DNA from: Curvibacter soli
GTDB lineage: Bacteria; Pseudomonadota; Gammaproteobacteria; Burkholderiales; Burkholderiaceae_C
Direction: 5' to 3'
Assembly: GCF_029211125.1 (NCBI RefSeq)
Contig: NZ_JARGEN010000059.1
Location: 20,145 to 84,144, forward strand
DNA: 64,000 bases
The notes beneath the pieces are model-generated. The model did no database searches. It was given only the letters and a program-made list of their open reading frames with translations, and had not been told where the DNA came from. Made by a program: the position numbers and the translations under genes. Below are positions 52,341-62,136 of this stretch, piece by piece (within the stretch, counting starts at the first letter, position 1; the number at the start of each line of letters is the position of its first letter).

Positions 52341-55300
52341 TCAGCGCGTTCCCAGGCTCAGTTGCGCATGCGGTTTCCACTGGCCGGTGCCCTTGTCGCC
52401 ATCGGGCACGACGCGCGCCGCACCCAGGAACAGCCGGTCGAGCGGCAACTGTTGCTGCGCCAGATAGTCGCGCACGGCCACGCCGCGCGCGACGGCCAGT
52501 GCCTGCATGGCATCGTCGGGCAGCGGGATGCTGGCGAGCAGCAGCGATTCCATCTCCGCGTCGGGGATGTCCTTGGCGATGCCGATGATGTTGCGCGGCT
52601 TGGCGATGTCGGCACGGCGGTATACCTCCTTGAGCAGCGCGGGGGCTTCGGCGGGCGTGACGGCCTGCAGCTGCGCCGTGTCCTGCCCGGCGCGGGTGGC
52701 GGCGCGGCGCTTCTCGGCCAACAACAGGCGCTTCAGGCGCTCGCGCTTCCAGGCATCGCGCTCGGCGGCGAGGTTGGCCTCGCCGACCACGGTCATCATG
52801 AGCTGTGGGCGGTCGGCGAGCGCATGCGCCACCTTGTCGAGCCCGCCGCGCGCGGCGTCGTCGAGCGCGGCGCTGCCGGGGGCGAAATCGACGCTGTTGA
52901 GTTCGCTGTCGCCGCCGCCGAAGGCGCCCACGATGAGCGAGAACGGCGAGGTGACGGCCTTGACGATGAGGTTGCCGATGACGCGCAGGATGACCGAGCC
53001 GAGCCGGAAATCCGGGTCGTTGAGCGAGCCGCTGATGGGCAGGTCCACATCGATCACGCCGTTGCGGTCGGCCAGCAGGGCCACGGCCAATTTCACGGGC
53101 AGGCTGGCGGGCGCGCCCTGCACCGGCTCGCCGAAGGTGAGCTGGTTGAGGATGAGCCGGTTGCTGGCGGTGAGCTGGCCGTCGGGCAGCACCTTGTAGG
53201 CCACGTCCATGCTCATCTTGCCGCGCTCGATGCCGTGGCCCGCGTACTTGATGGTGTAGGGCGACAGGGCCGGCAGTTCCAGGTCGCGCATGCGGCCCTG
53301 GATGTCGAGCGCGAGCGGCTTGGCCAGCGGGTTGAGCTTGCCGGTGACCTCCAGCGAGGCCGTGCCTTCGGCGCGCCCGCGCAGTTCCAGGTCGGCCATC
53401 AGCGGCTCGGCGCTGCCCGCGGGGGTTTGGGACGAAAAAGCGCTGAGCCGGCCCGTCAACTCGGTGATGTCCGCCGAATAGTTGGGTTTGACGAAGTGGT
53501 CGGCGAAGGCCACCGTGCCGTTGATCGCCGCGACCGGCCCGAAGCGAATGACGGGCTGCGGGCGCTCAGGCGGCGGCGCCGGCTGTGCGGCTGCCGGCGC
53601 CGTGGACGGCGCGGGCGCGGCGGCAGTGTCCTGCTTGACCAGGTCCTGCAGGTTGAGGCGCCCCGTTTCCTGCACCACGATGCGCGCGAAGAAGTCGCTG
53701 AGCACGGTTTCGCGCACATCCACCGCCAGCGGCTGCCGTGGCGCGAGGGCCACATCCACGCCGCGCAGGGCCAGCGACTTCCAGTTCAGCAGATCGTTGC
53801 CTGCGCCCAGTCCGCGCAGGCGGGCGGGCCTGGCGCCGACGCCACCGCCGGCCACGGCGTAGGCGCGCATGTCGTCGACCGCCGCGTCGCCGCGCACGCG
53901 CAGGCTGGGGCCGGCGGGCGCGTCGGCATACCACACCTCGCCCTTGAAGCTGCCGTCCGCACGGCGGATGTCCAGGTTGAGTGCGTCGGCCACGTAGGGC
54001 ACGAAGGCGTGCAGCGGTATCTGCCCGGCCTGCACCCGGCCCGCGGCGCTGAGCGGCGCGAGGCCCAGCGTGCCTTCATAGGCCAGACGGCCCGGCTCGG
54101 TGCGCCCGGCCACGATGCGCGCGGCCACTTGCAGCGGCGACGGCTTGGCGCCCGGCGCGGCCAGCGGAGCGAAATCCTGCAACCGCAGTTGCAGCGCCGT
54201 GACGCTGAACGCCACGGGCGCGGCAGCCGCCGCGTCGCGCAAGCCCACGGCGCCGCCCTCGACGGCGATGTCGCCGAAGCGCAGGTCCCACGGTACAGAC
54301 GCCGGCGCCACCGCCTGCGGGTCCGGCGCATCCGCGGGCGGCGCGGCGGCGCGCCAGTCGTCGAACATCCAGCGGCCATCGGCACCGCGCGCGGCCAGCA
54401 CGCGCGGCTGCGCGAGGGTGATCTTGCCCACGTGGACGCGCTGGCGCAGCAGATCGACCTGAGCGTCTTCCACGCGCAGTTGCTTCCAGTCGGCCAAGGT
54501 GTTGCGCGGCAGGGCAATGGCGTTGTCGGCCGCCCCGCATGCGGCGTCCGTGGCGCAGGCAAGGCGCAGGTCGTGCAGCGAAAGCGCCGCCACCTGCACC
54601 ACGACGGCGGGGCCGTTCCACGCCAGGCCCAGGTCGGCATCGAGCATGCCGCCGAGGCGCGGCTTGAGCTGCTGCGCGAGGTAGGGCGCGGCGCCTTCGA
54701 GCGCCAGCCCCTGCAACGACGCGGCCACGGTCGCCATGCGGTCGGTGGCCTGGCCGCTGAACGCCAGGCGCGCGGGCTCGGCGGCGCCCTTGGCGCCGGG
54801 CGTACCCGCCGCCAGGCGCGCGGCGCCCGCGAATTGCAGGGGCTGGGCGAAAGGCCAGGCGATCTGCGAGGCGTGCAGGCTCAGCGCGTCCACATCGGCA
54901 TAGGCGCCGCCGGGCACCTGTTCGTCCGTCCAGGCGATGGCGGCGCGTTGCACGGCGACCTTCGCAACCGCCACTTTCCAGTCCGGGGCCGCAGGCGCCG
55001 TGCTGGCCGCGGTGGCCGGCTTGGCCGCGTCCTCCTCGCCCAGCGCCAGGTTCAGCCGGCCCGCGCGGTCGCGCTGCACGCGCAGCCGGGGGCCGTCCCA
55101 CTGCACGCTGTCAAGGCGCACCGTGCGGGCCAGCGGGGCGAAGTCCGCAATGGCGACCCTCAACCCGTCGAATGACAGCAGGTCGCCGCCAGCGCGGTCG
55201 GCCAGGCGCACGCCATGCGCCTGCACCGTACCGCTCAACCGCACGACCAGCGCGGGCTGCTGCTCCAAAACCAGGCGCAGATCCGCATCCAGCACGCCCG

Positions 55301-56042
55301 CCTGCAGCCGCACCGGCACACTGGCGGGCAGGTAGGCGGCATAGGCGGCCAGGTCCAGCCCGGTAAGGCGCAGCGTGGCGTCGGCCTTGCGGTCGTCGGC
55401 GAACGGCGTGGTCTGGGCGGCGGAATCGAAGCTGCTGCCATCGAGCTTGAAGGCCAGGCGCGGCGCGACCTTCACCTCGCGCTGCGACGCCAGGTTGCTG
55501 ACGAAGGGCACGGCGAACTCCAGGTCGCTCAGCGTGTGGGTGCGTGCCACGAGCGCGTCGCGGAACTCGACCGCCCCGCCCTGCACCTTGATGTTGTAGA
55601 GCACGAAGTGCAGCGGCTGCGACGGCGGTGCGCCGGGCGTCGGGGCGAGGCGGGCCAGCACGTCGTCGAAGTCGTAGTGGCCGTCCGCCGTGCGGGCGAT
55701 GTGGATGACCGGCGCATCGACCTCGATGGCATCGGCCACCGGTGCCCAGCGCAGCAGCGACTGCAGTTCAGCATCTATATAGAAGCGCTGCACGCGCAAC
55801 TGCTCGCCCTGGCCGCCCGCGCCGGCGACGGCCAGATCGTGGATGGTCAGCTCCAGGCTCCAGGGCTTGAAATCCACCGCGCCGATGGTGACCGTCCGCC
55901 CCAGTTTTTCCGAGGCGATCTTCTGCGCCTCGTACCGGAGCAGCGGTGGAACGCCCAGCCATGCCACCAGCCACAGCCCCAGCAGCCCTGCGGCGATCCA
56001 TGCGGCCCGCCGCAGCCATGCATTGTTTTTCCAGAATTGCAT
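52341..56042 (-). CDS. DUF748 (AsmA-like) envelope protein, 1233 aa
   Basis: The start at 56042 gives MQFWKNNAWLRRAAWIAAGL, an N-terminal membrane anchor (AAWIAAGLLGLWLVAWLGVPP) followed by a very long repeat-rich beta region with DUF748/AsmA-like motifs (VTIGAVDFKPWSLELTIHDL is typical). The C-terminal ~200 residues (SVDFAPGSAALDDAARGGLD) look OmpA-like. The family is anchored in the inner membrane with the bulk in the periplasm and is linked to lipid transport and outer-membrane biogenesis. The in-frame start 225 bases upstream at 56267 is not used. Confidence 0.85.
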   Translation of the reverse strand: MQFWKNNAWLRRAAWIAAGLLGLWLVAWLGVPPLLRYEAQKIASEKLGRTVTIGAVDFKPWSLELTIHDLAVAGAGGQGEQLRVQRFYIDAELQSLLRWAPVADAIEVDAPVIHIARTADGHYDFDDVLARLAPTPGAPPSQPLHFVLYNIKVQGGAVEFRDALVARTHTLSDLEFAVPFVSNLASQREVKVAPRLAFKLDGSSFDSAAQTTPFADDRKADATLRLTGLDLAAYAAYLPASVPVRLQAGVLDADLRLVLEQQPALVVRLSGTVQAHGVRLADRAGGDLLSFDGLRVAIADFAPLARTVRLDSVQWDGPRLRVQRDRAGRLNLALGEEDAAKPATAASTAPAAPDWKVAVAKVAVQRAAIAWTDEQVPGGAYADVDALSLHASQIAWPFAQPLQFAGAARLAAGTPGAKGAAEPARLAFSGQATDRMATVAASLQGLALEGAAPYLAQQLKPRLGGMLDADLGLAWNGPAVVVQVAALSLHDLRLACATDAACGAADNAIALPRNTLADWKQLRVEDAQVDLLRQRVHVGKITLAQPRVLAARGADGRWMFDDWRAAAPPADAPDPQAVAPASVPWDLRFGDIAVEGGAVGLRDAAAAAPVAFSVTALQLRLQDFAPLAAPGAKPSPLQVAARIVAGRTEPGRLAYEGTLGLAPLSAAGRVQAGQIPLHAFVPYVADALNLDIRRADGSFKGEVWYADAPAGPSLRVRGDAAVDDMRAYAVAGGGVGARPARLRGLGAGNDLLNWKSLALRGVDVALAPRQPLAVDVRETVLSDFFARIVVQETGRLNLQDLVKQDTAAAPAPSTAPAAAQPAPPPERPQPVIRFGPVAAINGTVAFADHFVKPNYSADITELTGRLSAFSSQTPAGSAEPLMADLELRGRAEGTASLEVTGKLNPLAKPLALDIQGRMRDLELPALSPYTIKYAGHGIERGKMSMDVAYKVLPDGQLTASNRLILNQLTFGEPVQGAPASLPVKLAVALLADRNGVIDVDLPISGSLNDPDFRLGSVILRVIGNLIVKAVTSPFSLIVGAFGGGDSELNSVDFAPGSAALDDAARGGLDKVAHALADRPQLMMTVVGEANLAAERDAWKRERLKRLLLAEKRRAATRAGQDTAQLQAVTPAEAPALLKEVYRRADIAKPRNIIGIAKDIPDAEMESLLLASIPLPDDAMQALAVARGVAVRDYLAQQQLPLDRLFLGAARVVPDGDKGTGQWKPHAQLSLGTR

Positions 56043-56546
56043 CTTGCGTCCATGCCGCGCGGCACCGTCCCGAGCGGGCGCACGCGGCGTTTTTCCATAC
56101 CATAACGCCATTGCATCAGAAATCGGGGCCAGCGCCGACGCGAAGGTCCATGCCATCGGTTTCACGGCTGCGCAGGAGCATACCGTCCTGCCGCCGCGTG
56201 GAAGCAAGAGATTGCTTTCGTTGCAGCCCAGGAAGCATCGCCACGGGCTCATTGCCTGTGTTTTCATACACTATTCAATAAAACAAATTAGAATAAAAAA
56301 CTATTTTTATAGTATTGACTTGATATTTTGCACTCCATAGAATCCGCCAGTCCCGACATTCAGACTGCATCGGGACGAACCGATTCGCTGCCGATCCCGG
56401 CTTTAGTCAGTTCATTGGCCTGCGCTCCAACTTCCCCCTTGCGCACGCATGAACCTGATGGCGTACCAATCCAAACGAGGGCCTATGTGCCAGAGATCGC
56501 CTCCAGGCGACGCACGTTCGTTCCGCGCGTAGAAAGGAAGAGCTAT
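56043..56546 (+). other. 504-bp intergenic region between the DUF748 gene and the transglycosylase
   Basis: No gene is supported here. The middle (56265-56345) is strikingly AT-rich for this GC-rich chromosome and contains the promoter at 56315-56343; the remaining ~200 bp after it form a leader. Confidence 0.6.
56315..56343 (+). promoter_or_regulatory. Promoter for the lytic transglycosylase gene
   Basis: TTGACT and TAGAAT are 17 bp apart, in an AT-rich island. Transcription would start near 56350 and give a leader of about 200 bases before ATG 56547. Confidence 0.7.
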
Positions 56547-57398
56547 ATGACAGCGTTAGGACAAATTGCCCGAGGCTTGCGGACCTTCGTGTCCGATATC
56601 GCCGAAGGTTTTTTTGAGATCACGCACAACGGTTTCGCCCTGATCGGCCTGGCCGTTGCATTTGCGGTGATCACCCTGACAGCCCGCCCCGACCTTCGTC
56701 AGATGGGCGAGGAAAAATTGAGGGACTGGCTGCAGGCCCGCCAGGTCATGCTGGAGGGCTTGCCCATCGACCTCGTGGCCAGCGAGCGGGCGACCGCCAC
56801 CAACCCGCAGGATCTGCCCAAGCAGCAGGCCGCCGTGGCCTACTGGCTGAGCCGCAAGTACCGCGTGGCGCCCGAGCCGATCTCCGCGCTGGTGGCCGAG
56901 GCCTATGACATCGGCCAGCGCACCAAGCTGGACCCGACGCTGATCCTGGCCATCGTCGCCATCGAGTCGGGCTTCAACCCGTTTGCCCAGAGCGCCGTGG
57001 GGGCGCAGGGGCTGATGCAGGTGATGACCCGCGTGCACAACGACAAGTACCAGAGCTTCGGCGGCAATCTGGCGGCGTTCGACCCGGTGACCAACCTGCG
57101 CGTGGGGGCCAAGGTGCTGCAGGAATGCATCAGCCGCGCGGGCTCGCTCGAGGTTGGCCTGCGGTTCTACGTGGGCGCAGCCAACATGGAAGACGACGGC
57201 GGCTATGCCGGCAAGGTCATGGCCGAGCACGCGCGGCTGCAGCAGGTGGCGAGCGGACGCAGCGTGCCGGTGCCGCCGCTGGAGCGCGCCCCCGCGCCGC
57301 AGCAGGCGGCGGTTCCGGTCGCGGCGCCCACGCCACCCACGGCCCCCCTGGGCGACAATGCCGAGAAGGTGGCCGTGCTGTCGCGCACCTCTTCCTGA
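56547..57398 (+). CDS. Lytic transglycosylase (SLT-domain), membrane-anchored, 283 aa
   Basis: ATG 56547 follows AAAGGAAGAG; upstream in-frame codons start inside the promoter and are not translated. One membrane helix (GFALIGLAVAFAVITL, residues ~34-50) anchors it, and the SLT domain follows: catalytic Glu in ILAIVAIESGFNPFAQS, then AVGAQGLMQVMTRVH, and a C-terminal linker rich in Pro/Ala. It cleaves peptidoglycan between MurNAc and GlcNAc. The N-terminal position of the helix puts the enzyme in the periplasm. Confidence 0.88.
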   Translation: MTALGQIARGLRTFVSDIAEGFFEITHNGFALIGLAVAFAVITLTARPDLRQMGEEKLRDWLQARQVMLEGLPIDLVASERATATNPQDLPKQQAAVAYWLSRKYRVAPEPISALVAEAYDIGQRTKLDPTLILAIVAIESGFNPFAQSAVGAQGLMQVMTRVHNDKYQSFGGNLAAFDPVTNLRVGAKVLQECISRAGSLEVGLRFYVGAANMEDDGGYAGKVMAEHARLQQVASGRSVPVPPLERAPAPQQAAVPVAAPTPPTAPLGDNAEKVAVLSRTSS

Positions 57399-57629
57399 CA
57401 GCGCCGGGCGGCTCGGCTACACTACCGCCCGTACGCAACTGGCGATAGGCGCGGTGCCGGCTGATTCCCTCGACAAAAGGGTGGCGCTGCCGCTGACGTG
57501 GAGCATGCGGGGCCACCCCCTCGAAACCACTGGGAAGCGTACCGCCCGGGCCCAGGTGCCTGCGGTGTTCCGCCGTTCGCCTGGGCAGCCCTTGTCATCC
57601 AAGGGACTCCATTGTTGAGGACTGCCACC

Positions 57630-58874
57630 ATGTACCAGCGCACCATTCTTGTCGAACAAACCGATCCCGAGCTGTTTGCGGCCATCCAGGCCGAAAACCG
57701 GCGCCAGGAAGAGCACATCGAACTGATCGCCAGCGAGAACTACGCCTCGCCCGCCGTCCTGTGGGCCCAGGGCACGCAGCTCACCAACAAGTACGCCGAG
57801 GGCTACCCGGGCAAGCGCTACTACGGCGGCTGCGAGTATGTCGATATCGCCGAACAGCTCGCCATCGACCGCGTCAAGCAGATCTTCGGCGCCGACGCCG
57901 CCAACGTGCAGCCCCACTGCGGCGCGTCGGCCAACGAGGCCGTGTTCCTGGCCTTCCTCAAGCCCGGCGACACCATCATGGGCATGAGCCTGGCCGAAGG
58001 CGGCCACCTCACGCACGGCATGCCGCTGAACATGTCCGGCAAGTGGTTCAACGTGGTGAGCTATGGCCTCAACGACAAGGAAGAGATCGACTACGACGCG
58101 ATGGAGCGCAAGGCGCACGAGCACAAGCCCAAGCTCATCGTGGCCGGCGCCTCGGCCTACAGCCTGCGCATCGACTTCGCGCGCTTCGCCCAGGTGGCGA
58201 AGGACGTGGGCGCGATCTTCATGGTGGACATGGCGCACTACGCGGGCCTGATCGCAGCCGGCGTCTACCCCACCCCCGTGCCGCATGCCGACGTGGTGAC
58301 ATCCACCACCCACAAGAGCCTGCGCGGCCCGCGCGGCGGCTTCATCCTGATGAAGGCCGAGCACGAGAAGGCCATCAACAGCGCCATCTTCCCCGGCCTG
58401 CAGGGCGGCCCGCTGATGCACGTGATCGCCGCCAAGGCCGTGGCCTTCAAGGAGGCGCTCTCTCCCGAATTCAAGACCTACCAGCAGCAGGTGGCGAAGA
58501 ACGCGCAGATCGTGGCCGAGACGCTGGCCGCGCGCGGCCTGCGCATCGTGTCGGGCCGCACCGAAAGCCACGTGATGCTGGTGGACCTGCGCGCCAAGAA
58601 CATCACCGGCAAGGAGGCCGAGGCCGTGCTGGGCAGCGCCCACATGACGATCAACAAGAACGCCATTCCCAACGATCCCGAGAAGCCGATGGTGACCAGC
58701 GGCGTGCGCGTAGGCACGCCGGCCATGACCACGCGCGGCTTCAAGGACGAGGAGGCCCGCGCCACCGCCAACCTGATCGCCGACGTGCTGGACAACCCGC
58801 GCGACGCGGCCACCATCGACGCGGTGCGCGCCAAGGTCCATGCGCTGACGAGCCGCTTCCCGGTTTACCGCTGA
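57630..58874 (+). CDS. glyA: Serine hydroxymethyltransferase, 414 aa
   Basis: [20 protein letters not shown] opens the protein; [18 protein letters not shown], the PLP lysine in [15 protein letters not shown], and ALGSA-like C-terminal motifs are standard. It converts serine to glycine with tetrahydrofolate and PLP in the cytoplasm. The 231-bp stretch before it (57399-57629) has no gene and no riboswitch that I recognise. Linked to nrdR, 13 bp downstream, as in other beta-proteobacteria. Confidence 0.96.
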   Translation: MYQRTILVEQTDPELFAAIQAENRRQEEHIELIASENYASPAVLWAQGTQLTNKYAEGYPGKRYYGGCEYVDIAEQLAIDRVKQIFGADAANVQPHCGASANEAVFLAFLKPGDTIMGMSLAEGGHLTHGMPLNMSGKWFNVVSYGLNDKEEIDYDAMERKAHEHKPKLIVAGASAYSLRIDFARFAQVAKDVGAIFMVDMAHYAGLIAAGVYPTPVPHADVVTSTTHKSLRGPRGGFILMKAEHEKAINSAIFPGLQGGPLMHVIAAKAVAFKEALSPEFKTYQQQVAKNAQIVAETLAARGLRIVSGRTESHVMLVDLRAKNITGKEAEAVLGSAHMTINKNAIPNDPEKPMVTSGVRVGTPAMTTRGFKDEEARATANLIADVLDNPRDAATIDAVRAKVHALTSRFPVYR

Positions 58875-58887
58875 ACCCCCGCGTGCG

Positions 58888-59337
58888 ATGAAGTGCCCCT
58901 TCTGCGGCCACGCCGAAACCCAGGTGGTGGAGACCCGCATCGGGGAGGACGGCGACTTCATCCGCCGCAGGCGCCAGTGCAGTGCCTGCGACAAGCGCTT
59001 CACCACCTACGAGCGGCCCGACCTGACCTTCCCCGCGCTGGTCAAGAAGGACGGACGGCGGGTGGAATACAAGCGCGAGAAGCTGCGCGCCTCCATGAAC
59101 CTGGCGCTGCGCAAGCGCCCCGTGAGCACCGAGCAGGTGGACAGCGCCATCGAGCGCATCGAGGAAAAGCTGTTCGGCCTGGGCCTGCGCGAGATCGCGT
59201 CGAGCCGCCTCGGCGAACTCGTGATGCGCGAGCTGAAAAAACTCGACAAGGTGGCCTACGTGCGCTTTGCCAGCGTATACCGCAGCTTCGAGGACATCGA
59301 CGACTTCAAGAACCTGGTCGACGAAGTACGCAAATAG
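58888..59337 (+). CDS. nrdR: Transcriptional repressor NrdR, 149 aa
   Basis: [17 protein letters not shown] starts the zinc ribbon (CPFCG...CSACDKRF) that is followed by an ATP-cone domain ([19 protein letters not shown]). NrdR represses ribonucleotide reductase genes in response to dATP/ATP. Length is the family norm. It follows glyA by 13 bp and is probably co-transcribed with it. Confidence 0.97.
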   Translation: MKCPFCGHAETQVVETRIGEDGDFIRRRRQCSACDKRFTTYERPDLTFPALVKKDGRRVEYKREKLRASMNLALRKRPVSTEQVDSAIERIEEKLFGLGLREIASSRLGELVMRELKKLDKVAYVRFASVYRSFEDIDDFKNLVDEVRK

Positions 59338-59350
59338 TGCCCGTATCCAT

Positions 59351-59418
59351 ATACTCCCCCACCCCCCTCTTCGCTAGCGCAGTCAATCCGGGCGCTTCAA
59401 TGGCATACTCCCCCACCC
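59351..59418. repeat. Direct repeat of 14 bp between nrdR and aroC
   Basis: ATACTCCCCCACCC occurs at 59351-59364 and again at 59405-59418, with 40 bp of unrelated sequence in between. It lies in the 80-bp gap between convergent genes. Confidence 0.6.
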
Positions 59419-60530
59419 TATAGGCTCCCTGGGGTGCGGGGCACGGCGGGGATGGGCGGCACGTCCTGCCGCACGTCGCCGCACTGCGCCCGCTGGCGCA
59501 GCGCATGGTCCATGACGACCAGCGCCAGCAGGGCTTCGGCGATGGGCGTGGCGCGGATGCCCACGCAGGGGTCGTGCCGGCCCTTGGTCACCACCTCCGC
59601 CGGCTGCCCATGGATGTCGATGGACTGGCGCGGGCTGATGATGGAGCTGGTGGGCTTGATGGCGATGCTGGCCTCGATGTCCTGCCCCGTGCTGATGCCG
59701 CCCAGGATGCCACCCGCGTTGTTCGACAGGAACCCCTCGGGCGAGAGGCTGTCGCCATGTGTCGTGCCGCGCTGCGCCACGCTGGCGAAGCCGGCGCCGA
59801 TCTCCACGCCCTTGACCGCATTGAGCCCCATGAGCGCATGGGCGATGTCGGCGTCCAGCTTGTCGAAGAGCGGCTCGCCCAGCCCCACGGGCACGCGCGT
59901 GGCCTGCACGCGGATGCGCGCGCCGCAGGAATCGCCGGCGCGGCGCAATGCGTCCATGTAGTCCTCCAGCGCCGACACGTCCGCCACCGGGGCGAAGAAC
60001 GGGTTGTGCGGCACATGCTCCCAGCCCTCGAACGGAATGGCGATGTCGCCGATCTGCGTCATGCAGCCGCGCAAGACCGTGCCGTAGCGCTCGGCCAGCC
60101 ATTTCCTGGCCACCGCGCCCGCCGCGACCGTGGGCGCCGTCAGGCGCGCGGAGGAGCGCCCGCCGCCGCGTGGATCGCGCACGCCGTACTTGTGCCAGTA
60201 GGTGTAGTCGGCGTGGCCGGGGCGAAAGCTCTGCGCGATGGCCGCGTAGTCCTTGCTGCGCTGGTCGGTGTTGCGGATCAGCAGCGCTATCGGGGTGCCT
60301 GTGGTGCGGCCTTCGTAGACGCCCGAGAGGATTTCCACCTGGTCGGGCTCCTGCCGCTGCGTCACGTGGCGGCTGGTGCCGGGGCGGCGGCGGTCCAGGT
60401 CGGCCTGGATGTCGGCCTCGCTCAAGGCCAGGCCCGGTGGACAGCCGTCGATGACGCAGCCGATGGCCGGCCCGTGGGATTCGCCGAAGTTGGTGACCGC
60501 GAACAGGGTGCCGATGGTGTTGCCGCTCAT
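59418..60530 (-). CDS. aroC: Chorismate synthase, 370 aa
   Basis: [20 protein letters not shown] is the exact start pattern; '[26 protein letters not shown]' and '[23 protein letters not shown]' are the FMN-binding signatures. It makes chorismate in the last common step of aromatic amino-acid synthesis. Length 370 is normal. Convergent with nrdR. Confidence 0.96.
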   Translation of the reverse strand: MSGNTIGTLFAVTNFGESHGPAIGCVIDGCPPGLALSEADIQADLDRRRPGTSRHVTQRQEPDQVEILSGVYEGRTTGTPIALLIRNTDQRSKDYAAIAQSFRPGHADYTYWHKYGVRDPRGGGRSSARLTAPTVAAGAVARKWLAERYGTVLRGCMTQIGDIAIPFEGWEHVPHNPFFAPVADVSALEDYMDALRRAGDSCGARIRVQATRVPVGLGEPLFDKLDADIAHALMGLNAVKGVEIGAGFASVAQRGTTHGDSLSPEGFLSNNAGGILGGISTGQDIEASIAIKPTSSIISPRQSIDIHGQPAEVVTKGRHDPCVGIRATPIAEALLALVVMDHALRQRAQCGDVRQDVPPIPAVPRTPGSL

Positions 60531-60543
60531 GGGGCTGGATTAT

Positions 60544-60690
60544 CCTGGAAGCGGCAGTTGGATGCGCCTGCCGGTGCCGTGATCGGGGTGCCAGGCAAGA
60601 CGCGACGACGCGGCGGGCTTACTGCCCGCAAGGAGGAGCAACGCCGCATGGCGCGCCGAGCGCCCGCCGCGGGAACGGTTCATGCATGTC
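60544..60690 (+). repeat. Partial copy of the 234-bp MITE-like repeat (left two thirds)
   Basis: CCTGGAAGCGGCAGTTGGAT and the following ~130 bp match the copy at 63367. No right-end inverted repeat follows. It lies just upstream of aroC (minus), in front of the cupin gene. Confidence 0.75.
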
Positions 60691-60727
60691 GGCGCAGCAT
60701 CCAGGCCATCAACCACAAGGAGCTGCC

Positions 60728-61150
60728 ATGCTGGATCGTACGAGCACCCAGTTTTCCCACGTCAAGCCCGGCGACACCGCCTTCACGAGCGGCGGTTTGC
60801 GCGATTTCTTCCTCTACCGTGACCTCGGCATCGCCGATGCCACCCACGGCAAGGTCATCGCCCACATCGTGAAAGCCAACATGGCACCAGAAAAGGGCAC
60901 CGGCTGGCACCGGCATGAGGCGGATTTCCAGATCGTGATCATGCTCAAGGGCTGGGCACGGTTCATGTACGAGGACAAGGAGACGCTCGTGGAAGCCGGC
61001 GACTGCGTGCACCAGCGCCCCGGCATCCGCCACTACCTGTTCGACTATTCGCCAGACATGGAGTACCTGGAGATCGTCTCGCCCGCCGACTTCAAGAGCG
61101 TGGACGTAGAGCCCGTCTGCGCCATACCCGAGCCGACGCCCTGGAAATAG
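60728..61150 (+). CDS. Cupin-domain protein, 140 aa
   Basis: The start at 60728 gives MLDRTSTQFSHVKPGDTAFT. The double cupin signature is visible (GTGWHRHEADFQIVIMLKGWARFMYE, then GDCVHQRPGIRHYLFDYSPD). The metal ligands HxH, E and H are present, so a metal site is likely. Substrate unknown. The upstream sequence is a partial MITE copy. Confidence 0.85.
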   Translation: MLDRTSTQFSHVKPGDTAFTSGGLRDFFLYRDLGIADATHGKVIAHIVKANMAPEKGTGWHRHEADFQIVIMLKGWARFMYEDKETLVEAGDCVHQRPGIRHYLFDYSPDMEYLEIVSPADFKSVDVEPVCAIPEPTPWK

Positions 61151-61164
61151 CCGCGCGCCGCGCG

Positions 61165-61285
61165 CCCCGCCCCCCGAAATCGGCCCCCGCCATTCCAGTA
61201 CACCCGCGGATCCGGCTTCGCCGGCTCGCCGGGTGTGCCCCCTTGAGGGGGAGGCGGCTACACGCGGCAGCGTGAGCCGCTTCGG
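61165..61285. repeat. GC-rich hairpin repeat between the cupin and GST genes
   Basis: GGCTTCGCCGG, CCCCCTTGAGGGGG and GGCGGCT...AGCCGC form nested hairpins, a repeat type that looks like common intergenic elements of Comamonadaceae. It may serve as a terminator for both convergent genes. Confidence 0.5.
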
Positions 61286-61291
61286 GGGTGG

Positions 61292-61948
61292 TCAAAATTC
61301 CGCATCGAGCTCGTCGATTTCCTCGGGCTCGGTCTGTGCCGCTGCCACCCATTCCTGCATGGCGGGCAGCGCCATGATGCGCTTGCAGTAGGCCGCGCAG
61401 ACCTCGTCGAGCGGCACGTCGTAGCTCAGCAAGCGCGTGACCACCGGCGCGTACATGGCGTCGGCCATGCCGGGCAGGCGGCCGAACAGAAACGGGCCGC
61501 CGTAAGTGGCCAGGCACTCTTTCCAGATGGCGACCACGCGGTCGATGTCGGTCTGCGCGCGCGACCAGACCTTGAAGCCCGGGAAGTGGCCCTTGATGTT
61601 CATGGGCAGCGCGCCGCGCATGGCGCTGAAGCCCGAGTGCATCTCCCCGCAGATGGCGCGGCAATGGGCGCGGGCGCGGACGTCGGCGGGCAGCAGGTTG
61701 GCCTGCGGCTTGATCTCGTGCAGGTATTCGCCGATGGCCAGGGTGTCCCAGACCTTCACGTTGTTGTGCTGCAGCGAAGGCACCAGCATCGAGGAGGACA
61801 GCAGCAGGATCTCGGCCTTCATGACCGGATCGTCGGGCGGGATCACCTTCTCGGTGAAGTCCAGCCCCGCGAGCTTGGCCATCAGCCAGCCGCGCAAGGC
61901 CCAGGCGCCGTAATTCTTGCTGCTGATGGTGAGTATGGCCCGGGCCAT
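61292..61948 (-). CDS. Glutathione S-transferase family protein, 218 aa
   Basis: Thioredoxin-like N-terminal part (LTISSKNYGAWALRGWLMAK, with the Ser/Asn region of the active site, then VPSLQHNNVKVWDTLAIGEY) and an all-helical C-terminal domain (SGFSAMRGALPMNIKG and FLFGRLPGMADAMYAPVVTR). Conjugates glutathione or binds ligands in the cytoplasm. Substrate cannot be predicted. Confidence 0.9.
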   Translation of the reverse strand: MARAILTISSKNYGAWALRGWLMAKLAGLDFTEKVIPPDDPVMKAEILLLSSSMLVPSLQHNNVKVWDTLAIGEYLHEIKPQANLLPADVRARAHCRAICGEMHSGFSAMRGALPMNIKGHFPGFKVWSRAQTDIDRVVAIWKECLATYGGPFLFGRLPGMADAMYAPVVTRLLSYDVPLDEVCAAYCKRIMALPAMQEWVAAAQTEPEEIDELDAEF

Positions 61949-62136
61949 GTTGTGCTCCTCGTCGTCATCGTCATGTATGTGCGGGGCCTTTCAGCAAGGG
62001 CTGTGCCAATCCGCGGGCAACCCATGCGCGCCAGCGTACGCCATTCGGCGCATGCCGCATGACTGGCCCGTAACTTGCCTGCATGGCGTGCAGGAACCAC
62101 GAGTTCACCCACGCCCACGCAGCCGTCAGGACATCC

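Noticed and set aside
52362..55175. 937-codon plus frame antisense to the DUF748 gene
   Set aside because: Same reason: shadow frame with His/Arg/Gly-rich composition.
57399..57629. Possible glycine or tetrahydrofolate riboswitch before glyA
   Set aside because: No glycine-riboswitch core and no conserved folate-riboswitch elements could be recognised in the 231 bp.
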